A stretch of DNA of 64,000 nt from Actinacidiphila rubida (GCF_900110255.1 NZ_FODD01000005.1:1-64000); one strand, 5' to 3'; shown: positions 35,082 to 43,602, numbered from the stretch's first letter. Made by a program: numbers and translations. The notes: a model not told the origin generated them from the sequence alone.

Positions 35082-35978
35082 ATGAGTCACGCGATCAAGC
35101 CGCGCCGGGTGTCGTTCGACTGGAAGCGGACGCCGCTGCACTGGATCCCCGGCGAACCGACCGCCACGCACGTCATCAACGTGCTGCACCTGCTGCTTCC
35201 GGCGGGCGAGCGCTGGTTCGTGAAGGTGTTCAAGGAGGCACTCCCGCTGGTGACGGACGAGCGCCTGCTCAAGGACGTCAAGGGCTTCATGGGTCAGGAG
35301 GCCACCCACAGCGTCCAGCACGCCTACGTGCTGGAGCACCTGGCCGAGCAGGAGCTGGACACCACCGCGTACACCCGGCACGTGGAGTGGATGTTCGACG
35401 TGCTCCTCGGTGAGAGGCCGCCGCTGGGCATACCCGTCCCCCGCCGCGAGTGGCTGCGCTTCCGGCTGTCGCTGATCGCCGCGATCGAGCACTTCACCGC
35501 GATCCTCGGCGACTGGGTGCTGGACGCGGCGGCGCTGGACGAGGCCGGCACGGACGAGGTGATGCTCGACCTGCTGCGCTGGCACGGCGCGGAGGAGGTC
35601 GAGCACCGGGCGGTCGCCTTCGACATGTACCAGCACGCCGGCGGCACGGGCGCGGTGCGCTACCTGCGCCGCGCCGAGGGCATGGTGTGCGCCTGGCCGG
35701 CCCTGGTCTACCTGTGGATCGTCGGCGCCCGCTTCCTGCTGCACCACGACCCGCAGCTGGACGGCGGCCGGTACCGCCTCAAGGACCACCGGGCCGCCGC
35801 ACGCCGCGGGCTGCTGCCGTCCTGGGCCTCGCTGAACGCCGCGATGCCCCGCTACCTGCGCCGGTCGTACCATCCGTCCCAGGAGGGGTCGCTGCGCAAG
35901 GCCGTCGAGTACCTCGCGGCGTCCCCGGCCGCCCAGGCGGCCGCGGGCCGGCCGGCCGGGCGCACCACCGCCTCCTGA
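35082..35978 (+). CDS. PF10118-like metal-dependent hydrolase
   Basis: 298 residues from ATG 35082, with an AAGGAGG ribosome-binding site. Helical protein with metal-ligand-like motifs: QEATHSVQHA, IAAIEHFTAILGD and WHGAEEVEHRAVAFD, a Glu/His pattern like diiron proteins. It opens with RRVSFDWKRTPLHWIPGEP, as in the family. In related actinobacteria this family commonly neighbours hydrolase/SDR genes and a MerR regulator (recalled). The function is unproven. Confidence 0.85.
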   Translation: MSHAIKPRRVSFDWKRTPLHWIPGEPTATHVINVLHLLLPAGERWFVKVFKEALPLVTDERLLKDVKGFMGQEATHSVQHAYVLEHLAEQELDTTAYTRHVEWMFDVLLGERPPLGIPVPRREWLRFRLSLIAAIEHFTAILGDWVLDAAALDEAGTDEVMLDLLRWHGAEEVEHRAVAFDMYQHAGGTGAVRYLRRAEGMVCAWPALVYLWIVGARFLLHHDPQLDGGRYRLKDHRAAARRGLLPSWASLNAAMPRYLRRSYHPSQEGSLRKAVEYLAASPAAQAAAGRPAGRTTAS

Positions 35979-36006
35979 CCCGCGGGGACGAGGGAGGAGT
36001 GAGGGC

Positions 36007-37089
36007 GTGACCACCGGCGAGCAGCCCGGCTACCGGATCGAGGACCTGTCGCACCTGAGCGGCACGACGGTCCGCACGATCCGCGCCTACATCGACCGCG
36101 GGCTGCTCCCGAAGCCCGAACGCCAGGGCCGGGCCAACGTGTACGGGGACACGCACCTGGCCCGGCTGCGGCAGATCGCCGACCTGCTGGACCGCGGCTA
36201 CACCCTGGCCAGCATCAAGGAGCTGCTGGCCGCGTGGGACGCCGGGACGGGGCTCGGCGGGGTCCTCGGCTTGGTCGACGAGGTGGACCGGCCGTGGTCC
36301 GACGAGCAGCCGGCACGGATGACCCTGGAGGAGCTGACCGCCGCGTTCCACGGGATCACCGACCTGGCGGCGATCGAGGAGGCGGTGCAGCTCGGCGTCC
36401 TGGAACCGGTGCCGGACGGCGACGGGGAGTTCCTCGTGCCGAGCCCGCAGGAGCTGGCCGTCGCGGTCGAACTGCACGCCGCGGGCGTGCCGATCACCGC
36501 GATCACCGGCCACCTGCGGGAGTTGCGGGAGCAGGTCGAGCACATCTCGGAGCGCTTCCTGGAGTTCACCACCGAGTACGTCTTCCAGCGCTTCCTGCAC
36601 CACCCGCCGAGCGAGGAGGAGGTCGCGGAGGCGGCCGGCCTGGTCCGGCGGCTGCGGCCGCTGGCCCAGCAGACCGTGGACGCGGAGCTGGCGCGGGCGA
36701 TGCGGATGCGGGCCACCGAGCACATCCGGCGGCACCTCGGCGGTGCGGGCCTGGCCGCGCCCCTGTCCGGCTCGCCGTCCGCGCCGGCCGGGGACCCGGC
36801 GGTCCCCACCGCCGCAGGCTCGGCCCCGAACACCGTCCCAGCCGTCCCCGTCGTCCCAGCCGCCCCAGCCGCCCTCGTCGCCCCCGCCGTCCCCGTCGGC
36901 CTTCCCCCGGCCACCGTCGAGGCGGTGCGCGCCCTGGTCGGGCCGGATCGGCTCGCCGCGTTCGTGGCCGCGGCGGCGGACCGCGAGGTCGCGGCACGCC
37001 GCATGGACGCGCTGGCCGGCGAGCACGCCGACCAGCGCGCGGACGAGGGCACCAGGGGCTCCGGCCCGGGCCTCGGCGTCAGGCCGTGA
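36007..37089 (+). CDS. MerR-family transcriptional regulator
   Basis: 360 residues, GTG start. The N-terminal winged helix-turn-helix reads YRIEDLSHLSGTTVRTIRAYIDRGLLP, followed by YGDTHLARLRQIADLLDRGYTLASIKELL. The long effector region (about 85-260) carries no Cys metal site, and a Val/Pro/Ala-rich linker is at about 255-300. It starts 28 bases after the metal-dependent hydrolase and probably controls this three-gene unit. Confidence 0.92.
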   Translation: MTTGEQPGYRIEDLSHLSGTTVRTIRAYIDRGLLPKPERQGRANVYGDTHLARLRQIADLLDRGYTLASIKELLAAWDAGTGLGGVLGLVDEVDRPWSDEQPARMTLEELTAAFHGITDLAAIEEAVQLGVLEPVPDGDGEFLVPSPQELAVAVELHAAGVPITAITGHLRELREQVEHISERFLEFTTEYVFQRFLHHPPSEEEVAEAAGLVRRLRPLAQQTVDAELARAMRMRATEHIRRHLGGAGLAAPLSGSPSAPAGDPAVPTAAGSAPNTVPAVPVVPAAPAALVAPAVPVGLPPATVEAVRALVGPDRLAAFVAAAADREVAARRMDALAGEHADQRADEGTRGSGPGLGVRP

Positions 37090-37146
37090 CCGAGCCGTGC
37101 CGGGGGTTGGTCCAGCCGTGGGCCCCGGCGAGGGGCACGGCCCTGC

Positions 37147-37581
37147 TCACGGGCGTCGCCTGGGCCCGCGACCGGTGACGGTGATCCGGAAGGCCGGGTG
37201 GTCGGCCGGGTCGGGCAGCGCCTCGAACGTGCGGGTGACGTTCGGCATCGTGCCGAACTGACGCAGGTACTCCTGGACCAGGCCGGGCAGTTCCCCGGCC
37301 GGGACCTCCTCCGCGGTGAACTCCTCGGTGGCGCCTCCGCGGGTCAGCCGTCCGGAGCCCGAGGCGCGCAGGTTGCGCGACCACTCGGTGTCGCCGTAGG
37401 CGGCCATCAGGTACTCGTGACCCTCGTGGCCGAGGACGGCCACCGGCGTCGAGCGCCAGGTGTCCGTGGTCCTTCCCGGCACCGACAGGAGGCTGACGAC
37501 CCGCGGCTTGAACAGCCGGGCCATCCGCCCGCCGATGACCCGGGCCGCCCACGGCGGACGCAGATAGTGCGTGGCGGTCAT
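37147..37581 (-). CDS. Nitroreductase/deazaflavin-dependent (DDN-type) oxidoreductase family protein
   Basis: 144 residues from ATG 37581, preceded by GGAGGAGG. The split-barrel motif GRTTDTWRSTPVAVLGHEGHEYLMAAYGDTEW, with W(S)RNLRASGSGRL, is typical of the DUF385/nitroreductase-family proteins that bind F420 or flavin. The segment VLGHEGHEYLMAAYG contacts the cofactor in the family. Divergent from a MarR regulator, which probably controls it. Confidence 0.88.
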   Translation of the reverse strand: MTATHYLRPPWAARVIGGRMARLFKPRVVSLLSVPGRTTDTWRSTPVAVLGHEGHEYLMAAYGDTEWSRNLRASGSGRLTRGGATEEFTAEEVPAGELPGLVQEYLRQFGTMPNVTRTFEALPDPADHPAFRITVTGRGPRRRP

Positions 37582-37660
37582 GAGTGCTGCCTCCTCCGGT
37601 ACGACGGGCGGCTTCCCCGCCTGCACGGGAACGGCGTACGGGCCCGCGCGGACCCTTCAA

Positions 37661-37703
37661 CGTTAGACATCGAATGATGAGGAGTCAAACGTTTCGACAT
37701 CTA
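37661..37703. promoter_or_regulatory. Candidate MarR operator between the divergent genes
   Basis: Nested symmetry: CGTTAGAC (37661) with GTCAAACG (37684), one mismatch; and TAGACATCGAA (37664) with TTCGACATCTA (37693), nine of eleven matching. The region is AT-richer than its flanks and covers the expected promoters of both genes. Confidence 0.4.
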
Positions 37704-37725
37704 TGCACGATGCTACCCTTCCGGT

Positions 37726-38223
37726 ATGCAACCGCTCAGGATCCCCACCGGCCTCCACCTCGGCAGGACCGCCCGAGCCGTGAGCAGGGCGTTCGACGAC
37801 GCGCTCGACCAGGCCGGCGGTTCGCTCCCGGTGTGGCTGATCCTGCTCAACCTCAAGACCGGGCGCCCCGGCAACCAGCGCGAGCTCGCCGCGGCGGTCG
37901 GCGTGCGCGACGCCACGCTGACCCACCACCTCAACGCGATGGACGCCCGCGGCCTCGTCACGCGCAGGCGCGACACGGCCAACCGCCGCGTCCACGTGGT
38001 CGAGCTGACGGAGGAGGGCGAGGCGGCGTTCCTGCGGCTGCGCGACGCCGCCATGGACTTCGACCGGCGGCTCAACGCCGGCCTGAGCGACGCGGAACGC
38101 GACACTCTGGACGCCCTGTTGTCCCGCCTGGCGGCCAACGTCGGCGACGCTCCCGCGGACGACGACGCCACCCCGCCGTGGCCGGGCTCGGCCGGCCACG
38201 GAGGCGAACCGGCGCCACACTGA
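37726..38223 (+). CDS. MarR-family transcriptional regulator
   Basis: 165 residues. The winged helix is clear: NQRELAAAVGVRDATLTHHLNAMDARGLVTRRRDTANRRVHVVELTEEGEAAF. It is divergent from the deazaflavin-type reductase gene, the classical MarR layout for drug- or phenol-responsive repression. The C-terminal codons and stop lie in a duplicated copy of its own helix-turn-helix region, so the natural C terminus has probably been rearranged. Confidence 0.92.
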   Translation: MQPLRIPTGLHLGRTARAVSRAFDDALDQAGGSLPVWLILLNLKTGRPGNQRELAAAVGVRDATLTHHLNAMDARGLVTRRRDTANRRVHVVELTEEGEAAFLRLRDAAMDFDRRLNAGLSDAERDTLDALLSRLAANVGDAPADDDATPPWPGSAGHGGEPAPH

Positions 38224-38256
38224 CCCACCACCTCGACGCGATGGCCGCCCGCGGGT
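37911..38256 (+). repeat. Imperfect 44-bp direct repeat from the MarR recognition helix
   Basis: Bases 37911-37954 (coding ATLTHHLNAMDARG) recur at 38213-38256 with about three mismatches. The second copy, in another frame, reads ATLTHHLDAMAARG, and its TGA provides the stop of the intact gene. Confidence 0.8.
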
Positions 38257-39209
38257 CAGTCGAGGACGATCCAGGTCTGGCCCGGGCGGAGCAGGAAGGT
38301 CTTGCCCTGGTAGGTGTAGGTGGTGCCGGAGGAGGCGTCGGGGCGGCTCCACGTCACGGGGAACGCCTTGCCGTCGCGCAGGATCGTGCCGCTTCCGGAG
38401 CCGACGGTCACGCTGAACGGCTCGCTGACCCGGCCGCCGCCGTTGGTGTCCACGAAGCCGCCCGGCGAGTCCGTCACCTTGACGTGCTGGATGATCACGT
38501 TCTGGGGGTGGGCCGTGGCCGTGTCCCGGCCGTCCATCACGACGGTGTAGGACGACGGCGAGGCGTTCCACGTGAAACGGAAGGACGCGGCGGGCAGGGC
38601 GGCGCGGGTCACCGTCGCGTTGCTGCCGCCCGGCGGCAGCGCGCCGAACCGGAACCCGACGTCCTTGGCCGTGGAGGCGCCGTCGGTCAGGCCGGGAGTG
38701 CGGACGAACAGGTTGTGCGGCGCCGACCGGTCGCTGGTGCGGACGTACGCGCCGGGCTTCTGCGCGGGCGACACGTTCACCACGTCCGCCTTCTTGAGCA
38801 CCGGGAGGAACCCGCTGACCGCCCCGCTGTACGCGAACGCCGGCTTGCCGTACGCCGACAGCACCTGCAGGTCGGTCTCCCGCGCGCTGCGCACCGGCCC
38901 GATCTCCGCCGGCTTGTCCTTCCCGCCGTACACCGCGATGAAGCGGCTGAGGCCGCCCTCGACCCGCTCGACGTACACGACGTCCGCCTGGGCCAGGCCG
39001 ACCGCGGGCCGAGCGGGCCCCACGTTGTCGATCTTCACCGCGAGCAGCGGCCCCGCCGCCCCCGCTTTCCCCGTCAGCGGATCCACTCCGCCCGTCCCGC
39101 CCCCGGACCCCCCACCGCTCCCTCCGACGATCGCCCCGATCCCGATCCCGCCGCCCACCAGCACCACCACGGCCGCGATCCCGGCCGCCACCTTCCCCTT
39201 CTTCTCCAC
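38256..39209 (-). CDS. DUF3048 domain-containing exported protein
   Basis: 317 residues from GTG 39209, with AAGGAGG eight bases upstream; longer starts to 39464 have none. KKGKVAAGIAAVVVLVGGGIGIGAIVGG forms a signal anchor, followed by a Gly/Ser linker and the DUF3048 (YerB-like) domain with AVKIDNVGPARPAVGLAQADVVYVERVEGG and IGPVRSARETD. Role unknown; the family is extracytoplasmic. A parS-like site is embedded in the coding sequence at 38565-38578. Confidence 0.88.
   Translation of the reverse strand: MEKKGKVAAGIAAVVVLVGGGIGIGAIVGGSGGGSGGGTGGVDPLTGKAGAAGPLLAVKIDNVGPARPAVGLAQADVVYVERVEGGLSRFIAVYGGKDKPAEIGPVRSARETDLQVLSAYGKPAFAYSGAVSGFLPVLKKADVVNVSPAQKPGAYVRTSDRSAPHNLFVRTPGLTDGASTAKDVGFRFGALPPGGSNATVTRAALPAASFRFTWNASPSSYTVVMDGRDTATAHPQNVIIQHVKVTDSPGGFVDTNGGGRVSEPFSVTVGSGSGTILRDGKAFPVTWSRPDASSGTTYTYQGKTFLLRPGQTWIVLD
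38565..38578. promoter_or_regulatory. parS-like ParB-binding site inside the DUF3048 gene
   Basis: GTTCCACGTGAAAC matches the Streptomyces parS 14-mer (consensus GTTTCACGTGAAAC) with one difference that is also found at other sites. On the coding strand it encodes FTWN. Confidence 0.7.
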
Positions 39210-39432
39210 CGCCGGCCTCCTTCGCCCACCACGCGCCCCTCGCCTCGCACTCCCCTCGAGCCTAGGCGCAATCTGGACATTCCCGCCTTTATCACCAGGA
39301 CGCCGCACAGCCCCGCCCGGTTGCGAACCGACGGATGCGACCGCCCCGGCCGGGGTCGGCGAACGGATCGAGCGGGGGACGATGACGACGCCGGCCGGGC
39401 CGCGTTCACGGCCCGGCCTGACGTTTCCCGGG

Positions 39433-39834
39433 TCAAAGGCCGATGAGCCCGATCCGCTGTCCACACAGGCGGGTCATGTCGTCGATGTCCGACGTCAGGA
39501 TGACGACGGGTCCGGGCTGCCGAAGGGCGGCCTCGGCGACGGTCGCGTCGATGGCGTACTTGCGACCGTGAAGGCCTGCCACCTCGAGCAGCCGCGCAGC
39601 TTCCTTGGCGGTCTCCTCGGTGACCGGCTCCACCTTGACCCGCGACAATGCCCACTGGAGCCGCGGCATGTTCACGCGGGAGTGGCTGACCTCCACGATG
39701 CTGTTCGCGCTGATGACCAGATCAGCGCCCATCCCGTGGAACACCTTCAGCAGGCCCAGGACCTTGCGGTCCTGGGCGACCCAGGCGGACAGTCCCTCGC
39801 TGTCCAGAACCACGGATTCGATGGGCTGACTCAC
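39433..39834 (-). CDS. PIN-domain (VapC-type) toxin
   Basis: 133 residues, ATG 39834 overlapping the antitoxin stop by four bases. The PIN acidic set is present: D11 (VVLDSEGLSAW), E48 (NSIVEVSHSR), D96 (YAIDATVAEAAL) and D116 (ILTSDIDDM). VapC toxins are Mg-dependent ribonucleases acting on tRNA or rRNA. Together with the upstream ribbon-helix-helix-type gene it forms a complete type II toxin-antitoxin operon. Confidence 0.88.
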   Translation of the reverse strand: MSQPIESVVLDSEGLSAWVAQDRKVLGLLKVFHGMGADLVISANSIVEVSHSRVNMPRLQWALSRVKVEPVTEETAKEAARLLEVAGLHGRKYAIDATVAEAALRQPGPVVILTSDIDDMTRLCGQRIGLIGL

Positions 39835-40079
39835 GCGGCGCTCGCACCGCCGGAGGACTCCGTCGCTCCGGCGACACGGGCTCGGGCCTCAGCCAACTCC
39901 TCTTCGCTGAAAGAGCCGTGCTCGTCTTCGTAGCTCCTGAGATCGGCCCCGAGCAACTGGTGCCTGATCTGACGGGCGACCGCTTCGGCCACGTAGCCGG
40001 AAACGTTGTCCGTGAGCTTTTTCAGCTCTGCCACCTGCTCGGTCGGCAGCGTGACCGTGATCCTGGTCGTCTCACCCAT
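39831..40079 (-). CDS. Ribbon-helix-helix (VapB-type) antitoxin
   Basis: 82 residues. The N-terminal TTRITVTLPTEQVAELKKL is a ribbon-helix-helix DNA-binding strand and helix, followed by NVSGYVAEAVARQIR. The acidic C-terminal part (EDEHGSFSEEELAEARARV) would wrap the toxin. A perfect palindrome lies seven bases upstream of the ATG. Confidence 0.88.
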   Translation of the reverse strand: MGETTRITVTLPTEQVAELKKLTDNVSGYVAEAVARQIRHQLLGADLRSYEDEHGSFSEEELAEARARVAGATESSGGASAA

Positions 40080-40086
40080 ACGGCGA

Positions 40087-40102
40087 GCATACCGCGGTAT
40101 GC
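40087..40102. promoter_or_regulatory. Palindromic operator of the toxin-antitoxin operon
   Basis: GCATACCGCGGTATGC is a perfect 16-bp palindrome immediately before the antitoxin start. Ribbon-helix-helix antitoxins autoregulate by binding such sites. Binding by this antitoxin is inferred. Confidence 0.65.
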
Positions 40103-40166
40103 ACGCAGGGGTCCTCCTCGTCGCCCGCCGAACGTGCGGAGGGGCTGGAGGGCCGGGCCGGGAACG

Positions 40167-40172
40167 TAGGCT
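40167..40172 (+). promoter_or_regulatory. -10 element, probable leaderless promoter of the LLM gene
   Basis: TAGGCT ends seven bases before the ATG at 40180, and no ribosome-binding site is visible. Confidence 0.4.
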
Positions 40173-40179
40173 CGGGCGC

Positions 40180-41085
40180 ATGAGTCTGCGTCTGAGCACT
40201 GTGATTCTGCCGATCTACCGCTGGGCTGCCGAGGGGCGGGGGATCTGGCAACGGGCGGAAGAACTCGGGTTCCACGCCGCGTACACCTACGACCATCTCT
40301 CGTGGCGGGTGCCGTTCCGGGACGGGCCCTGGTACGGGGCGATCCCGACACTGACCGCCGCGGCCGGGGTGACCGGGCGGATCAGGCTGGGGACGATGGT
40401 GACGTCGCCGAACTTCCGGCACCCGGTGACCCTCGCGAAGGAGCTCATGACGCTCGACGAGGTGAGCGGGGGACGGGTGACGCTGGGGATCGGGGCCGGC
40501 GGCACCGGCTTCGACGCGACGGTGCTCGGGCAGGAGCCCTGGTCGCCGAAGGAGCGCGCGGACCGCTTCGCCGAGTTCACCGCCCTGCTCGACCGGCTGC
40601 TCACCGAACCGGCCGTGACGTCCGAGGGCACTCACTACTCGGCGAACGAGGCGCGGAACATCCCGGGGTGCGTGCAGCGGCCCCGCCTGCCGTTCGCGGT
40701 CGCGGCCACCGGGCCGCGCGGGATGCGGCTCGCCGCGCGCCACGGTCAGGCGTGGGTGACCACCGGCGACCCGGCGCTGTACGAGACCGGCACGCCCGAG
40801 CAGTCGCTCGCCGCCGTCCGCGACCAGGTCCGGCGGATCTCCGCCGCGCTCACCGAGGCCGGCCGCGGGCCGGAAGACGTGCCGAAGGTGATGCTGACCG
40901 GCTTCACCCCGGACTACGCGACCCCGTTCACCTCCGTCGACGCGTTCGTCGACTTCGCGGGCCGGCACGCGGAGGCCGGCATCGACGAGCTGGTCGTGCA
41001 CTGGCCCATCCCGGACTCGGACTTCGCCTACGACCAGGCCACGTTCGAGCGGATCGCCGCCGAGGCCCCGGCGCAGCTCGCCTGA
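40180..41085 (+). CDS. LLM-class F420-dependent oxidoreductase
   Basis: 301 residues. Bacterial-luciferase-like TIM barrel with AEELGFHAAYTYDHLSWR, IRLGTMVTSPNFRHPVTLAKELMTLDEVSGGRVTLGIGAGG and ATGPRGMRLAARHGQAWVT. This pattern is typical of F420- or FMN-dependent oxidoreductases (TIGR03620-like). The substrate cannot be predicted. Its 3' end converges with the lipoprotein gene. Confidence 0.92.
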   Translation: MSLRLSTVILPIYRWAAEGRGIWQRAEELGFHAAYTYDHLSWRVPFRDGPWYGAIPTLTAAAGVTGRIRLGTMVTSPNFRHPVTLAKELMTLDEVSGGRVTLGIGAGGTGFDATVLGQEPWSPKERADRFAEFTALLDRLLTEPAVTSEGTHYSANEARNIPGCVQRPRLPFAVAATGPRGMRLAARHGQAWVTTGDPALYETGTPEQSLAAVRDQVRRISAALTEAGRGPEDVPKVMLTGFTPDYATPFTSVDAFVDFAGRHAEAGIDELVVHWPIPDSDFAYDQATFERIAAEAPAQLA

Positions 41086-41149
41086 CCCCCGGACCCGGAC
41101 GGACCCGGCGTTCCGGGCCGGCCGGGTCCGCGGCCTACGGGTCCGCGGC

Positions 41150-42055
41150 CTACGGGAGCGCGAGGACCTTGCCGGCCTTGGCGACCGCCTGCTGGTAGTA
41201 CGTGGAGGCGAGCTGCGACGAGCTGCCGCCGAGCTGGATGAAGTAGTAGCTGAGGACGACCGGGCCGAACCGCTCCATCGCCAGGTAGCCGTTCACCCCG
41301 AAGCCCTGCACGCTGCCCTTCAGCCGGGCCGCGGAGGTGTTCTTCGAGTCGCCGAACGCCACCGGCGTCATGGTGAACTTCAGGTGGGTACCGCCGCTGG
41401 TCAGCGTGAGCGAGCGGCAGGACCTCAGCGCCGCGCTGGTCCGCGCGTAGTCGGCGGCCAGCAGGTTCGGCGCCTTCGAGGTCAGCCCCTCGGCCAGGAA
41501 CGGGCCGGTGCCGCCGCCGGCGAACCCGGACGACGCGGCGTGCTCCCCCGGCCCGGACGTCGCGGTCATCGTCGCGTTCAGCGTCCCGGCCAGCGGCTCG
41601 CATCCCGCGATCGAGGCGCCGCCGATGGACTTCGGGTCCACCTCCGAGCCGAGGCCGATGTCGTGCTCGGTCAGCAGCGCGGACTTCAGCTCCGCGGCGG
41701 ACGGGACGGCGGCCGCGGCCGAGGTGGCACCCTTGTGGCCGCCTGAGGTGCGGCCCGCGCCGCCCGGTTGCGCACCGCCCCCGGTGGCGCCGACGCCGGT
41801 CGCGCCGCCGCTGCACGCGGCAGTGACCGCGGCCAGGCCGAGCGCGAGCGCCACGGCCATCACGAAGGCGAGCACGGGCGCCGAGCCGGCGGTGGGGTTC
41901 ATCGTCCGCGCCGCCGGCGGGCGGGCCGCGCGGGGCGGCCGGGGTGGGCGGGGCGGGCGCGGTGCCCGCGGCGTCCGTGCGGCCCGCCGCGTCCGCCAGG
42001 TCGTTCGGAGGTCACTGCCGGGCCGGGTTCGTCCAGGTCGGTCTCGTCCGTCCAT
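41150..42055 (-). CDS. Lipoprotein with long basic N-terminal tail, PknH-sensor-like
   Basis: 301 residues from ATG 42055, which has the strong GAGGAGAGGAG ribosome-binding site; ATG 41902, just before the signal, has none. About 50 Arg/Pro-rich residues precede a lipoprotein signal ending in LAAVTAAC. The exported domain has two Cys (AGCEPL, RSCRSL) and an LAADYARTSAALRSC pattern reminiscent of PknH-type sensor domains; that match is tentative. Divergent from the VOC gene. Confidence 0.75.
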   Translation of the reverse strand: MDGRDRPGRTRPGSDLRTTWRTRRAARTPRAPRPPRPPRPPRAARPPAARTMNPTAGSAPVLAFVMAVALALGLAAVTAACSGGATGVGATGGGAQPGGAGRTSGGHKGATSAAAAVPSAAELKSALLTEHDIGLGSEVDPKSIGGASIAGCEPLAGTLNATMTATSGPGEHAASSGFAGGGTGPFLAEGLTSKAPNLLAADYARTSAALRSCRSLTLTSGGTHLKFTMTPVAFGDSKNTSAARLKGSVQGFGVNGYLAMERFGPVVLSYYFIQLGGSSSQLASTYYQQAVAKAGKVLALP

Positions 42056-42279
42056 TGCCGCTCCTCTCCTCGGCCACATTCTGTGGCGGGCCCGCGGGGA
42101 CCGCCGGACGACCGCCGCCGGATGGCGGGATCGGGCGGTCCCGGCCAAGGTGGGAGAGGACCGGAGGGGGAGAAGGACCCAGGGGACCCGGGGGGACGCA
42201 GCACAGAGACCTCAGGGCCGAGCGGGCGGCGCACGCCCGCCGGCGGCGCCTGATCCGGATCACCGCTTGGAGATGCGAG

Positions 42280-43065
42280 ATGTCCGAAGTCACCACCCCG
42301 TACGAGGCCGGCACACCGTGCTGGACCGACCTGATGGTCCCGAACCAGCAGGCCGCACTCGACTTCTACCGGGACCTGTTCGGCTGGCAGGGCGAGATCG
42401 GGCCCGAGGAGTTCGGCGGGTACTCGTCCTGCTCCCTGAAGGGCAAGGCGGTCGCCGGGATCATGCAGACCCCGAAGATGGAGGGCCAGCCCAGCCCGCC
42501 ACCCGCGTGGACCACCTACTTCGCGACCGCCGACGCCGACGCGACGCAGGCCGCGATCAGCGCCGCAGGCGGCACGGTGATCGTCCCGGTCGCCGACGTC
42601 GGCACCATCGGGCGGATGCTGATCGCCGCCGACCCGCAGGGCGCGGTCTTCGGTGTCTGGCAGGCCAAGGACTTCGGCGGCGCGCAGATCGTCAACGAGC
42701 CGGGCGCCCTGGTCTGGAACCAGCTGGCCACCCCGGACGGCGACGGCGCCCGCGCCTTCTACAAGGCCGCGCTGGGCCTGGACTCCGGCCCGATGCCCGA
42801 ACTGCCGGAGTTCATCGGCTTCCAGGTCAAGGGCCGCACCATCGGCGGGATGCAGGGCATGGAGAACCTGCCCGAGGGCACCCCGCCGCACTGGCTGGTC
42901 AACTTCGCCGTCGACGACGTCGACAGCACCGTGGACGCGCTGGTGCGCGGGGGCGGGAACGTCATCGCACCGGCCTTCGACATGGAGAAGGTCGGCCGGA
43001 TGGCCGTCCTGCAGGACCCGCAGGGCGGGATCTTCGCCGTCGTCGCCCTCGCCTCGGCCGGCTAG
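42280..43065 (+). CDS. Tandem VOC-family (glyoxalase/bleomycin-resistance-like) protein
   Basis: 261 residues with two vicinal-oxygen-chelate repeats. The first (about 10-125) begins with TPCWTDLMVPNQQAALDFYRDLFGWQ; the second (about 135-260) has GALVWNQLATPDGDGARAFYKAALG and GRMAVLQDPQGGIFAVV. The metal-binding His/Glu are not clearly conserved in the first repeat. ATG 42280 follows TTGGAGATGCGAG. Substrate unknown. Confidence 0.9.
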   Translation: MSEVTTPYEAGTPCWTDLMVPNQQAALDFYRDLFGWQGEIGPEEFGGYSSCSLKGKAVAGIMQTPKMEGQPSPPPAWTTYFATADADATQAAISAAGGTVIVPVADVGTIGRMLIAADPQGAVFGVWQAKDFGGAQIVNEPGALVWNQLATPDGDGARAFYKAALGLDSGPMPELPEFIGFQVKGRTIGGMQGMENLPEGTPPHWLVNFAVDDVDSTVDALVRGGGNVIAPAFDMEKVGRMAVLQDPQGGIFAVVALASAG

Positions 43066-43311
43066 CCGCACTGATCACGTCGTGGCACCGGCCGCGCCCG
43101 GCCACGTCCCGGTGGCGTCGCGGCACCCATCCGCACGGGCGTGCCCCGCGAAAGGCCCCTCGTCCCCCGGCCCCGTCCGACCGCGGCCGGGGGACGAGCG
43201 CGGTTGCGGGCCGCACGGGCGCGGAGGAGATTTGAAGGGAACGCGCCCGGGGTCGGTCGTGCGCAGACGGGCGCGAGGCGCCGGACGCGGGTCACCGGGA
43301 AGGTGAGCGTC

Positions 43312-43602
43312 ATGCGCATGCTGCTGACAGCGAAGATGGACACGGAGAACGCGAACCAGCTCATCACCGACGGGACGATGGGCAAGACCATCGACGGGAT
43401 CATCGAGGAACTCAAGCCCGAGGCCGCGTACTTCACCGCCTGGGAGGGCGAGCGGACCGCGTTGCTGGTCATCGACGTCACGGACTCCAGCCAGATGCCG
43501 TCCATCGCGGAGCCGTTCTTCCACGCCGGGGCCAAGGTGAGCCTGCGGCCGGTGATGAACGCCGAGGACCTCCACACCGGCCTTTCGAGCCTCGGCCGGT
43601 GA
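43312..43602 (+). CDS. Conserved small protein (ferredoxin-like fold candidate)
   Basis: 96 residues from ATG 43312, with GGGAAGGTGAG upstream. The pattern MRMLLTAKMDTENANQLITDG, EAAYFTAWEGERTALLVIDVTD and EPFFHAGAKVSLRPVMNAEDL matches short actinobacterial proteins I recall with an alternating beta-alpha pattern like GYD/DUF3303-type domains. Function unknown. Confidence 0.8.
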   Translation: MRMLLTAKMDTENANQLITDGTMGKTIDGIIEELKPEAAYFTAWEGERTALLVIDVTDSSQMPSIAEPFFHAGAKVSLRPVMNAEDLHTGLSSLGR

